64,000 nt of DNA. Origin: Lobosporangium transversale (taxonomy: Eukaryota > Mortierellomycota > Mortierellomycetes > Mortierellales > Mortierellaceae). The notes beneath the pieces are model-generated. The model was not told where the DNA came from. It saw only the letters and a list, made by a program, of their open reading frames with translations, and searched no databases. The translations under genes were made by a program, and so were the position numbers. This document shows positions 37,569 to 47,942 of this stretch, piece by piece; position 1 is the stretch's first letter, and each line of letters begins with the position of its first letter. The stretch covers positions 372,001 to 436,000 of the forward strand of contig NW_019029003.1 in the NCBI RefSeq assembly GCF_002105155.1, read 5' to 3'.

Positions 37569-38903
37569 TTATCGTCGACCTTCCGCCGAAAAGAGTTCTG
37601 CTGCACGTGCTCGTCGGCGAGCGCTTTCTGGACTATCTTGAGAGAGGCGACCATGATCATCGCTGTGGCGATCATGGTCTCCGTGCAAGTTGCTGTTGGA
37701 ATCCATACCACGCGCTAGTGAAAATGAGCCTCGCTCCGATCCACTAAGCCTGGGTTCACGTTCAATACTAGCTCGGTTCATCTCCTCACGGTAGGACTGC
37801 ATATTCGCGCGAGGTGGAGTCATAGAACGACGGGGTGTAAAGTCGTCACGATCGTTCACAAACCGGTCCCTAGACCGTGGAGGATCCAATGCTTCGCATT
37901 CATCAAACTCAGCTTTGTCGTTATATTGCGTACTGTCTGTAACGGCAAGAGATGAAGACGGTTCCTGAGTACCCCAGTTCTTAGGCTTACTTCGCAAGCT
38001 TTGAGGGAACGAGTCGGATGGACGTACTGTGGCAGAGTGAGCGGCAGCCCCAGCACCCACGGTAGATACTGTTGGAGACGAGGCTGGATGTGGAGGAGGA
38101 GGCACATAAGCTCCGATAGAGTTATGACTATGGTCTAGCTCCTGCATCATCACGTTATCGTTGTGACCATCCATATCATAATAGTGATTCTGGTAGCCGG
38201 ACGCGTATTGGTACTGCCCATTATGGTTACCATATTGTTGCTGAGTTGATGGATCCTCATATGACTGTTGATTAGGATAGTAATTGTTCTGGTGATCATA
38301 AGTAGAAGGATATTCCTGGTCATGATAGTTTGGGTCGGCTGTAGTAACAACGCCAGCTCCAGATGTGGGGCTCTGTTCGAAGAGCGCAGCCTTGTCCTGC
38401 TTTGTCCTACGCTTCCTGAGGAAGAAACATGCTCCGATTAGCGCAAGTAAGATGATAGCACCTACAACGATGCCAACAATTGCACCTTTGCTCAAACCGC
38501 TGTCGTTGTGGTTATTATTATTATTATTATTAGTTGAGTTAGTGACCGGGGTCGAGGTAAAGTTGAAACCATAGGCGGCGCAATTGGTTATCCAATCCTG
38601 CCGATTCTGAATCTCAGGGGAGTTTTTGCCCTGAGTACCAATGCATGTAAGGCATGAAGAAAATGCATCATAAAACTGAGAATTGCATTCACATTCACCG
38701 AGACTTGCGGTGGGGGTATAGATGAGATCCTGTTGGAGTGATGCGTTAGTGGCGCCACCTCCACAGGGGGCCAACAGCTGAACTACAGTAGAACAGCCAA
38801 CGCCAGAGCAATGCTCTATAATCCGGTCTGGTGCCGCGGTTGCCAGCAGGAGCGAACAGAGGCCGGCGGCTATAACAATGCCACGGGTGTTAGGTTTGTG
38901 CAT
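37569..38903 (-). CDS. Single-pass membrane protein with secreted eight-cysteine ectodomain
   Basis: A single exon encodes 444 residues from the ATG at 38903. Residues 1-24 form a signal peptide (GIVIAAGLCSLLLATAA). The ectodomain to about residue 135 has eight cysteines (HCSGVGC, LAPC, ECEC, SSCLTC, TNC) and N-glycosylation sequons, followed by an Asn-rich stalk. A transmembrane helix (GAIVGIVVGAIILLALIGAC) at about 139-160 ends in the stop-transfer RKRR. The cytosolic tail is long, Tyr/Gln/Asn-rich and then Ser/Arg-rich. This resembles fungal surface sensor-like or glycoprotein families in shape, but I do not recognise a named family. A surface-sensing role would be inference. Confidence 0.8.
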   Translation of the reverse strand: MHKPNTRGIVIAAGLCSLLLATAAPDRIIEHCSGVGCSTVVQLLAPCGGGATNASLQQDLIYTPTASLGECECNSQFYDAFSSCLTCIGTQGKNSPEIQNRQDWITNCAAYGFNFTSTPVTNSTNNNNNNNHNDSGLSKGAIVGIVVGAIILLALIGACFFLRKRRTKQDKAALFEQSPTSGAGVVTTADPNYHDQEYPSTYDHQNNYYPNQQSYEDPSTQQQYGNHNGQYQYASGYQNHYYDMDGHNDNVMMQELDHSHNSIGAYVPPPPHPASSPTVSTVGAGAAAHSATVRPSDSFPQSLRSKPKNWGTQEPSSSLAVTDSTQYNDKAEFDECEALDPPRSRDRFVNDRDDFTPRRSMTPPRANMQSYREEMNRASIEREPRLSGSERGSFSLARGMDSNSNLHGDHDRHSDDHGRLSQDSPESARRRARAAELFSAEGRR

Positions 38904-40025
38904 GGATAGTGGCAGTCAGAGCAAGTAAGAGTATAGGGCTAACAAGTGGATAGGAATTGGTGAGGGAAAGTGCGAAGAGAGCAAAGGCTCAAAAGAGATG
39001 GAAAGGAAGGAATGTGCCTAAAAGGTGTGTGTGCATGTGTACAAACCCGCTTTTTTTATGACGATGTGTATATTTTTAAACTTTACCTTGGCAGTACTCG
39101 ACAACGATATCCTAACAACAACTCCGTCATCATCGCATCGTTGGATACCGAAATGTTTACATTTTAGTTTTGACGCCAATGATCACAGCATCATTATTTG
39201 GCTGGATGAAGGGAGTCATAAAGGAATAGAGGCTCAAAAAAGAATAGAATAGTTAATCAACCCTCTCAGCATCGGATAAGCCCAGGTTGTGTCTCTTCAT
39301 GCATATATAGAGCTTTCATTGTTTTAAATAGTCTTCCTAAATGCACGCTGCTGATTATTTTAGTGTGTGCGGCGTGGGCAACATCTGTTCTCTCTTTTCG
39401 TTTCGTTCAAATGTATGTGGGGCAGTCACACAACTCTACATAGGTGTTACATGGGGATAGTACAGGAACTCAGCAAACACATCCATCTGTCTTGGTGTAA
39501 AAATCAGTCGTGAAAGCATCAACCCATCCATCGATATATCTACCATCAATATATTATCCAGAATCTCATAATATATTGGCCATAGTGGCATTCTTCCAGG
39601 CATTCTAAGCGAGATTTGGCATAGAATCAGATCTTTAGCTCGAGTTAGTGATTTGACAAGACCCAACAAGGATAAAAATACAGGACAAGAAATGTTTATT
39701 GGATTTTAGCGATTCTTGTCAAACAACACCAATTTCTGCCGCCATGATGAAAGATCTACATGAGAGGCGGTGTGAGGTCAGACAGAATAACGTTGCATGC
39801 CAGTACCCTGATCCTTCAGAATAATCTTGATTAAGGAGAACTATGCGACACGATTGCGATGCCAACATGGACTTTCAACCCCATTTTTATTTGAAGACTC
39901 AGCAGGAGTCAACGCTATAGTAGTGATTGGGATACGACTTTCACAAATGACTCTGATAGTATAGTGTACTAACCATACCATTTATGCATATCTGTTTGGT
40001 TATATCAACACTGTAGATATCAGAA
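38904..40025. other. Intergenic region upstream of eL6
   Basis: It must hold the promoters of the minus-strand membrane protein and of the plus-strand eL6 gene. A short minus-strand frame (39436-39669) contains FTPRQMDVFAEFLYYPHV but is not convincing as a gene. A TATATA motif is at about 39303-39310. Nothing else seen. Confidence 0.4.
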
Positions 40026-41522
40026 ATGGTTCACAAGGTATGCAGCACTATACATCCTAGCAAATCAGCATTATTATATCAGAAGAGGAAGAGGAAGAGG
40101 AAGAGGAAGAGAACTGAAGGCCGTCGACCCTTTTATAGCCAGCTCTCAGAAATACTGCACTTTAGCATAAGGACAATAAGTAGGATCTGGAACAATAGAA
40201 CAAAGAAGGATCGATAAATAGATATTGATTGTATAGAATCATCGCCCTTAGCAAATACATCAAAATATCCGATGCATCAGATCGGAATCATACGGACGAG
40301 ACATGAAAAAAAAAAAAAAAAGAAAAACAAAAGAATGTACTAGTACATCAAATGAGGAAGGAGAGAAGGAACCAGAAATCTCTACTTGAAGTCTGAATTC
40401 GGGAGGTTTGGTTTTGACAGGAAACACGAACTCACCATGACAAATGAATAGGATTTCTGCGAATGAAAAATCATGCAAAAGCAATGGACATCCTGACCAT
40501 ATTCTTCGCATCAGGAACTAGAGCAAGTGGAGAAAAAAAGAAGTGGCAAGCAAGCAATGAGCAATATGACCACCACACCACTATCATCATTATCTCTTCA
40601 GTCAACAGTATACAACAAAGAGAGGATGCTTGGATTTCCAATTTGGTGAAATTAACCGACACACGCTTTATATACCAACTTATCTGCTTCCCCTAGCCTC
40701 GCAACTCTCTCCTGACTGCTGGCGTCTCCAAGTACAGCCGCTCCCAGGTCATCGCCAAGCGTGCCTTGTATAAGCGCAAGCCCACTGGAACCGTTGCTGC
40801 TGCCCCTAAGGCTGCCAACAAGACTGTCGAGGTTAAGGGCGGCAAGAACGGTGGTTCTCGTGTCATTGCTGCTTCCAAGGCACCTCGCTTCTATTCCGCC
40901 GAGGATGTTGCTGTCCCCAAGAAGAACCGTAAGCATGCTGGCACCGCTAAGCTCCGCACCTCCATCGTCCCTGGTACTGTCCTCATCCTCTTGGCCGGTC
41001 GCTACCGTGGCAAGCGCGTTGTTTTCTTGAAGCAGCTCGAGTCTGGCTTGTTGCTCGTTTCTGGCCCCTTCAAGGTTAATGGCGTTCCCCTCAAGCGCGT
41101 CAATCAGGCCTACGTTATTGCCACCTCCACTAAGGTTGACATTGATGCTTCCAAGGTGCGTTTATCAAATTACATTATACAACAATGTACTTAAGGGATT
41201 ATGGAATATCTGCATTTGTCAAGCCAAGTTAATAAGGTACTGATTGACTTTTTCATAATGGGTAATTGTCTTATAGGTTGATGCCCAGTTGAATGATGCC
41301 TACTTTGCCCGTCCCAAGAGTGCCAAGAAGGTCGCCACTGAGGAGGCCTTCTTCGAGGGCCAGAAGAAGAAGGAGCCTCTTGCTGAAAATAAGGTTGCTC
41401 TCCAAAAGTCCACTGACAAGCTTATCCTCGAGGCTGTCAACAAGGTTGAGCACCTCCGCCAGTACTTGGCTTCCAAGTTCTCCCTTTCCAAGGGCCAGGC
41501 TCCTCACGCTCTCAAGTTCTAA
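40026..41522 (+). CDS. RPL6: 60S ribosomal protein eL6 (RPL6)
   Basis: Exons 40697-41155 and 41277-41522 encode an unmistakable eL6: [63 protein letters not shown] and the C-terminal HALKF. The first exon is inferred as 40026-40037 (ATG GTT CAC AAG), joined over a 659-nt intron to CCTAG|CCT, giving [20 protein letters not shown] and 238 residues in all. I chose it because exon 2 has an acceptor but no in-frame ATG before PRNSLL, and the donor AAG|GTATGC is good. Codons are strongly biased to GCC, GTC and AAG compared with neighbours, as expected for a highly expressed gene. Exon 1 is the least certain part. Confidence 0.92.
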
Positions 41523-42624
41523 ATGAATTGAATCAAACCAAATATCAATAACAGTGCTTCTTGTGAATAAAGGATGAGTGAACCTATTTCTTTCCTTAAT
41601 ATGGACTTGTACATCATATCATCCCTATTTTAATACATATTTTTTTCTTTCTATACATGATCAATCAAAAGGGAAGAGATGCTCATGCGGATGGTAGTTG
41701 GGGTGGGTGAATGAGTATAGAGATGTCTTTATCCGATTATATGAAATGGTTAGCATGGCAAGGTAATACTCAAAATACACAACCATACTACACTGAAAGA
41801 CCCCCTTTGATGACTAATGTCCATCTTTCACCATTGGATACCTTTAATGGTGGTAGAAGGAGCGATGTGGATTGATTGTTTTATTGGCACTATAGCAAAT
41901 TAGCTGTCTTTGCGTATTAAGGTAAGCTACTTTTTGCGTGGGATATTACATCCACATCGTAACTGATGAACATTAATGGCATATCATTGTTATGCCATTA
42001 CTCACCACTATACTGTCGAGGTTGTTAAGTACGAAAACCAAAACACATGTCAATCAGCCAAGCACAACTATTAGGTTCCCTGACATTCGCCGCTGTGTCA
42101 AATGCGCTTGATTTGTTGATTTCACCCTAGCCATCAATTTGAGACATGCATTTTTTTTTATGCCTACTCTCTCTCCACGTTGAGGCATTTAAAAAGAACT
42201 TGCGCAGTATTGGCCACGCTATCTAAAGACTTTTACATTTATTATAATGGTAAAGCTGGAGTAAATATAAGAACTAAATGTCATCAGGAGCTTGGAAGTG
42301 GAGATTTATTATACCCCTTGTCAGATGTCAATGTGTTTCTAGCAAAGAGACTGTTGTGGGCCTTTCTCTTTTCAGTCAAACACTAATCATTCTGCTCGCT
42401 TTTACATCAATAAAACTTTTTATACTTTTAAAACGCAGGATGTTCTTAGTATTTTTCTATGTTATTTACATCATCGTCTAAAGCTTTTCCGGTTAGGACA
42501 AGCATGAGGCTGTACATGTATACACTATATCTTGAATAATTCTCAGTGCGCTTTTATCATCAAATAAACAGAAGAAAGAGAAAAAAAGCTACAGTGTATC
42601 ATTGAGTCGAAAAAAGGGGGCAGA
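41523..42624. other. Intergenic region, 3' of eL6
   Basis: No intact gene seen. Plus-strand frames at 42180-42386 and 42278-42481 show a faint resemblance to the Hus1 checkpoint protein (discussed as a finding) but lack an acceptable start, and together they would require a frame change. Confidence 0.4.
41566..41571 (+). terminator. Polyadenylation signal AATAAA (eL6)
   Basis: A canonical AATAAA lies 44 nt after the eL6 stop codon. Confidence 0.6.
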
Positions 42625-44317
42625 TCATCGATTTTCCCAAAAATCTTCACCTTCATCATCCTCCTGGATGGAGCCCCCGTATTGTCCATCCTCATTCACA
42701 GCCTGGGACTCAGCCTCGCCAAGGTCCAAACTTGCGGCGTCTTGAAACTCACGTTGATTTTCAAGTCTGAGGTGAACATTATGGAGGTCTGCTTCCTGAT
42801 CCTCGCTCATTACTGCAATTTCCCTCTCCGGATCACGCAATGGATCCCAATCGTCATCCTCGTCCTCGTTGTCATCACCATTAGAACTATTATTATAGCT
42901 ATTATCGCCTTCTCGACCTGGTCTTCTACGGGGCAATGCACCTGTAGGTTTTCCAGAGGCATTGGCGGCTCGGCGGATGTCATTTTCTAAGGACTTTCTG
43001 CGCTGCGAAGTCTCCAATGGAAGAGAGAGCGGTTCACCGCCATATGCAGGCGTACTACTTCCATTCTCTTCGTCCTCTAGCTCCTCCTTGTCCCAGTCAT
43101 GAATACTAGGATCCTCTTTTAGCAGTGCAATGTCACTATCGTTATCGCTGCCCATGCTGTTACGAAGGATAATACCATCTTGAGGGATGAATGTCTCGCT
43201 GTCATCGTCTCGATCCCGTTGCTCTTGGTCTCCCGAGGAAGCTGAATCGCGTCTCGCCTGCTCTCTGATCTGTTCAGACTCTGCCTTATCAAGCAGCTGA
43301 ATTCGCACGGGGCGCTGAAAACCCTTCTTTGCAGAGGTACTATTTCGTCTGTGACTTGCTGTCGTGTGGGATTGTTGTGAGGGCATGAAGAGTGAAGATG
43401 GTGACCTAACTGAGGAGGGAGAACGAGGGCCACTGCTTCTTCCTCCAGTAACTGACGTCTGAACGTTGTTTTTATCACTGTCATGACGTTGATACGTAGG
43501 AGTATTGCTAGACTCTAGAGAAAATAAAATTTTACATCATGATGAGACTTTGAAAGATATTTAGCTCAAAAAAAGTCTTTAGTCGACATTACAGTTTACT
43601 GTTACCTGTCGCTGTTGGGGACGAAGAATTGATTCCTGCAGCGACTTGTGAGGATCCAGGATACCTAGACATCACTGGGGTAGGGGGCTGTTCGCTGGCA
43701 TCAATGTCCATTCCCAAGGATGGGGATGACGTATCAATGGGCTCTCCATATGCCGCTGTTGCCTCAGCTTCATCTAAAACGACTGGTGGACGTTGACTAG
43801 AAGAATGTACTAGGTCTGCTAAGGATCGTCTCCTGCTCATGGTGGGATGTGAAGTTTGGGATGGCACAATGGAAGACGAGGCTGCTGCAGAGTGTCGTCG
43901 TGCCCGTGGGATAGTATTATCTTTGTCTGGGTGGATAATGGGTTCAAGTAGTGCATAATCCGTCGCCGTTGGCTCATTTTCTAAAGAGCCATACCGTACT
44001 CGCTTGGGTGGTGGTTGTGCTGAGCTAGACTGCGATTGAGGAAGAGTGACATGATCAGACTTATCGACCTTATCTTCGAGATTGTGAGCGTCATCCATGA
44101 TCAAAAAGCTGGACTGAAGGACGGCGCTGCTAGGTGCCATGCTGTTAATGTCATTGTTATCAACAAATTCTGTCTCGAGTGCAGCGAGCGACCGCTTTGG
44201 GTAACCGCGGGTGAGCAATACTTCTGGCGCAGGCTCGAGCGTGCCAGTCGTAGTTTGAATAGAGCCATGAGTGTCCGCATCCGCGGCAGACTGAGCAGAT
44301 GAAGGCGTAGAGGCCAT
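42625..44317 (-). CDS. Hypothetical disordered Ser-rich/acidic protein
   Basis: Two minus-strand exons (43606-44317 and 42625-43514) join in phase to give 533 residues, starting with MASTPSSAQSAADADTHG. An upstream in-frame ATG at 44449 would add a hydrophobic stretch translated from leader DNA, so I prefer 44317. The protein is Ser/Pro-rich with a basic PPPKRVRYG that could be a nuclear localisation signal, SRRRSLADL-type phosphosite sequences, and an acidic C-terminal half with WDPLRDPEREIAVMSEDQEA and the end DEGEDFWENR. I recognise no domain. Nuclear, phosphoregulated function is only an inference from composition. Confidence 0.75.
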
Positions 44318-44511
44318 AGAAGGATGAGAATGAATGATATCTATGCGAGTATGACCGTTTCTGAGTGAATGGGAAAATCTGAGCAAGATAGAGAGACAAG
44401 AAAGATGGAGACACAATGTCACGCACACGAGCGTCTTCGCCCAGTTCAAGTGGCTGAACCTTTTATTTTAGTGTCGCCGTGGACATATTCTAATAACCCA
44501 CTCTTTAAAGA
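44318..44511. promoter_or_regulatory. Short bidirectional promoter
   Basis: Only 194 bp separate the start codons of two divergent genes (minus ATG at 44317, plus ATG at 44512), so they probably share a bidirectional promoter. I see no clear TATA box. Confidence 0.5.
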
Positions 44512-46017
44512 ATGCATACTGTGGAACAGGTTAATAACAACAATCACGACTATGATCAAGTTCAATTTCGCAGCATTACTAATGTACAACCGCAGAAACT
44601 AACAGGTCAAATAGTTCATGCTCGCCGGTGTTATAAACGGATGTTCTTTATTGATTTGCGAATCAACGAATCGTTCAAATGTACGATCCTCTTTCGCTCT
44701 GACGATTCTCGCGAAAACCTCCCTGGAGAATTAACCGACCATGAACTCATTTCCCATTGGAAGAGAGTCCGACGGGGTGATAAAGTCTGTGTGCCGGTAT
44801 TTGAGGCATCTGAAGAAGAAAAGTCCAAGAGAGATTATCCTGTCTATCAAGCATTGGATTTTGTGGTGTTGAAGGCATGGCCTGGGAATGACCCTTTCCC
44901 ACCTGAGCCCGCTATGGGTCTTAAAAAATCCAACAGTTCATCCGATACATTACCTGGCGAGGTTATGACGGCAATCTGTATACGATCAACAGTATCGACA
45001 CTATCCATGTCATCCACATCTTCAACTCAATTAAAGATGGTGATTGAGGGCGACTCTATTCAAAGTACGGAGCTGGCTCCATGGGAAGATTACTGTAAAT
45101 TTTGGATCAATTCATTAAAATGCATCAAGAAGGATTGTCTCAAAAGACATCCAACAGGGACGGAGTATAATCGCGTCCAAGAGATATGGGTGAAAGAACA
45201 TTCGCAAGCTAGAAAAGAGCGGTCCAAACTGCTAGAGGACCCGCATGCAATTTCTTCCAAAGTGCCACATTCGCAACGTGCATTGATATTTTGCAAGTGG
45301 CTCGTCCGTGAGTTTGGAAAAGACTTCCTCAATTCTGGATCAGGAGTCCTTGACATTGCTGGCGGAAAAGGGGAGGTTTCTATGTTTCTCACACATATGT
45401 TTGGTGTTCGATCAACTGTGGTCGAGCCAAACGAGCGCAAGGACAAACCATATAAGCGCAAGATTCTCATGAATGCTATTAAAAAGCAACTCGATATCGA
45501 GGCTGGAGGCGATGGTCATTTATACAAGAGAATGGATCCATTGTTGTTGGCACTCAACAACCAGCAGAGTATGAATGCGCAAACTAAGCCCCAGCAAGAA
45601 GTTGATCACGCCACTGATGCCGAGATAATAAAGGACGAGAAACGCCGCCACAAAAAGCAACAGATAGAGCAGTTTGTAGTTCCACGATTGACCGCTTTAC
45701 TCGATGAGAGCTTTCTAGTAAACCATAAGGATGTGTTTGAAGGCGCGTCTATCTTGATCGGGATGCATCCTGACCAGGCGACTGAGCCTATTGTAGATAT
45801 AGCGCTAAAGCATGACAAGCCATTCGCTGTAGTGCCTTGCTGCGTGTTTGCGCACGACAACCCGCATCGACGATTGTCTGATGGCGGTAGGGTCAACACG
45901 ACAATTGAGTTTGTTCAATATCTAATGGAGAAGAAACCTCTTGGAAATCGCATATCCAAAGACTACCTGCCCTTTGATGGCATCAATGTCGTGGTTTTCC
46001 AAAAAATAAGCCACTAA
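44512..46017 (+). CDS. OB-fold / CCCH-finger / SAM-dependent methyltransferase protein, probable RNA modifier
   Basis: A single exon encodes 501 residues. Residues 30-60 (LTGQIVHARRCYKRMFFIDL) resemble the OB-fold that binds anticodons in class II tRNA synthetases. Residues 193-212 (YCKFWINSLKCIKKDCLKRH) form a CCCH zinc finger with spacing C-X8-C-X4-C-X3-H. From about 275 the sequence VLDIAGGKGEVSMFLTHMFG is a SAM-binding motif I, followed by STVVEPNERK at the acidic loop. Near 438 there is VVPCCVFAHDNPHRRL, a Pro-Cys-Cys motif seen in several nucleic-acid methyltransferase-like proteins. Together these point to an RNA-modifying methyltransferase. The substrate is unknown, and I cannot name an orthologue. 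Confidence 0.75.
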   Translation: MHTVEQVNNNNHDYDQVQFRSITNVQPQKLTGQIVHARRCYKRMFFIDLRINESFKCTILFRSDDSRENLPGELTDHELISHWKRVRRGDKVCVPVFEASEEEKSKRDYPVYQALDFVVLKAWPGNDPFPPEPAMGLKKSNSSSDTLPGEVMTAICIRSTVSTLSMSSTSSTQLKMVIEGDSIQSTELAPWEDYCKFWINSLKCIKKDCLKRHPTGTEYNRVQEIWVKEHSQARKERSKLLEDPHAISSKVPHSQRALIFCKWLVREFGKDFLNSGSGVLDIAGGKGEVSMFLTHMFGVRSTVVEPNERKDKPYKRKILMNAIKKQLDIEAGGDGHLYKRMDPLLLALNNQQSMNAQTKPQQEVDHATDAEIIKDEKRRHKKQQIEQFVVPRLTALLDESFLVNHKDVFEGASILIGMHPDQATEPIVDIALKHDKPFAVVPCCVFAHDNPHRRLSDGGRVNTTIEFVQYLMEKKPLGNRISKDYLPFDGINVVVFQKISH

Positions 46018-46526
46018 AAAATAAAAGATGACGAATGCAATTTTATCACACACTCTTTGCTTCTTCCTCCACTTCCGTGACGCAGCACTTCACCAACACA
46101 GGTATGCCCAGTATGATCGCGGACTACCACAATTGTCGACGTCGTGCCAATGGATTGTCAACGACATTGTTGGATTAGGAGAAGTCTTTTCTCTCCTCTC
46201 TTTCCTTCTTTCTTTTTCTTCTTTCCTTTTCCTTTTTTTTTTTTTTTTTTTTTTTTTTTTGTTTTTCTCCATCGCGAAATCATTCTTGTCATGTCATTGT
46301 TGCGAGAGAATGACATTCTGCGTGTTTATGAAGTGTAGTCTAGGGCTTGTGAAGCGTGAACTTCTTTGTCTTTATTCTTTGCCTTGGCTTCAATGGAATC
46401 TTTTACAATGACACTTCAAGGACTATACATGTTTGCTGACTACCTTACTCTATCCCTGCAGGCACAAACATATCGTCACGTCTTTATCAAACTTTACGTT
46501 CCCACAACCTGTAGCACTGCTGCACT
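46018..46526. promoter_or_regulatory. Intergenic region upstream of bZIP gene
   Basis: Pyrimidine-rich with a T run at about 46231-46260. It probably includes the bZIP leader. No gene seen. Confidence 0.4.
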
Positions 46527-47942
46527 ATGACAAACTCGACCTTCGATGATAGGACAGCTCCAACCACCATGTCCGAAGCAGTCAATGCAGTGAACGCAGC
46601 TATCGTCGCTGCTGTTGCTGCTGGTGAAGGAACATCAACCTTCTCAAGTAGAGATGCTACGCATGATCATTTAAGCAGTATCCGTCATATCGACAATTTA
46701 AGCTCTATTGAAAACCTCAACTCATCGGCTATCGAGACGATTGTCGCAGCCATCCCCAGGCTTAAGCGACCTGCTGAAGATGACGCTGGGAACATTGATG
46801 ACAGTGCCAAGCTACGCAGGCTCCAAGAGGAAGTTAACAACAACGCCAATGCTGCTGCTGGCATTCTGTCAGGCAGTAGCAATCACAGCAGTAATACCAG
46901 TAGTACCCATAGCCCTAGTCATTCTGGAACAGAGACGCATGTCGCTGCATCTAATGAGACAGAGGATACCGCCACGGTGCCCCCTAACGCCAAGTCGGAT
47001 CCTAAGGATACGTCAGTTACTTCAACTACCCAAGCACAGCAATCCAAATCAATTCAAGTCACCCCAGGGATGCACGAAGTTATGGCGGATCTGATGAGGA
47101 TGCAGCAGATGGTCAAGAAGGATCCTAGACAAATCACTTCCTTCACAACTAATCCCAATAACCAAGCTACTCTAGAGCAACTCACGTCTCTTACGTCCAG
47201 TGCTTTAGCAAATGTCCTTGCACAGGCGCCTCTTTCTTCTAGTGACCTTCAAAATAGCATCCAAAGTCAACGGGAGCCTGAATCACAACCACAACCCCAG
47301 CCGCAGCCTCAGGCACAGACACAGTCACGCTCACAACATGTACAAGAGTCGGAGACTACCCAAGGAATTTTGGCATCGGTGCCTGCGACCACAGAAAGCG
47401 CTTCTGCAAATGATGCAGCAGCCATTCTTGAAGACGACGTCCTTAATGGAAAGCGAACTAGCCGTGACATGTCAAATGAAGAACGGAGACAACGGCGCCT
47501 TTTGAGGAACCGCGTAGCGGCTAAGGAGTGTCGCAAGAAGAAGAAGGCCTATGTTAATGAGCTCCAGGATACCTGCACACGATTGCAAGAAGAGAACGCA
47601 AGACTGTACAAAGAAATCGAGGAGCTTAATGCCAAGCTGACATTGAGCGCCATGCGTATCGATGAGAATGTTCGTCTCATCAAGGAAGTGGAGCAACTAA
47701 GCGCAAAACTGACACTTGGAGCGATGGCCCATATGAATGCATCGGTCGTTTCTGGATCTCAGTCTCCATCCAAGGTTGCGGATGGCTCTAGCTTAGAGCA
47801 GCAAGTAGAAGAATCACGGGCTTCTACATCTGGAGCACAGGCTTCTTCTCCTGCCTCAGCCCCTACTTCCGACTCCTCCCTGACTTCTGCTCCTGCTTCC
47901 GCTCTAGGACCATCAGAAACATCCATTGAGGCTTCTACTTAG
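46527..47942 (+). CDS. bZIP transcription factor, CREB/ATF type
   Basis: A single exon encodes 471 residues. The basic region and zipper start near residue 317: NEERRQRRLLRNRVAAKECR followed by KKKKAYVNELQ and heptads LQEENARLYKEIEELNAKL. The NR-x-AA-x-x-CR core and the KKKK-Y-V-x-x-L-x run are CREB-like and differ from Gcn4 or Yap1 families. Upstream is a long Ser/Asn/Gln-rich region with a Gln-Pro repeat (SQPQPQPQPQAQTQSRS), as in activation domains. The C-terminus is Ser/Ala-rich. It likely binds CRE-type sites as a dimer in the nucleus. The relation to fungal Atf1/Atf21 cannot be settled from this sequence alone. Confidence 0.9.
   Translation: MTNSTFDDRTAPTTMSEAVNAVNAAIVAAVAAGEGTSTFSSRDATHDHLSSIRHIDNLSSIENLNSSAIETIVAAIPRLKRPAEDDAGNIDDSAKLRRLQEEVNNNANAAAGILSGSSNHSSNTSSTHSPSHSGTETHVAASNETEDTATVPPNAKSDPKDTSVTSTTQAQQSKSIQVTPGMHEVMADLMRMQQMVKKDPRQITSFTTNPNNQATLEQLTSLTSSALANVLAQAPLSSSDLQNSIQSQREPESQPQPQPQPQAQTQSRSQHVQESETTQGILASVPATTESASANDAAAILEDDVLNGKRTSRDMSNEERRQRRLLRNRVAAKECRKKKKAYVNELQDTCTRLQEENARLYKEIEELNAKLTLSAMRIDENVRLIKEVEQLSAKLTLGAMAHMNASVVSGSQSPSKVADGSSLEQQVEESRASTSGAQASSPASAPTSDSSLTSAPASALGPSETSIEAST

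Noticed and set aside
39436-39669. Minus-strand frame with FTPRQMDVFAEFLYY, considered as another transposase piece
   Set aside because: The resemblance is limited to a few residues, and no downstream transposase signature follows in any frame.
40038-40696. snoRNA in the eL6 intron
   Set aside because: I looked for C (RTGATGA) and D (CTGA) boxes at suitable spacing and found no convincing pair.
44318-44449. N-terminal extension of the 533-residue protein to the ATG at 44449
   Set aside because: It would consume most of the 194-bp divergent promoter and add a hydrophobic segment at odds with the disordered protein.
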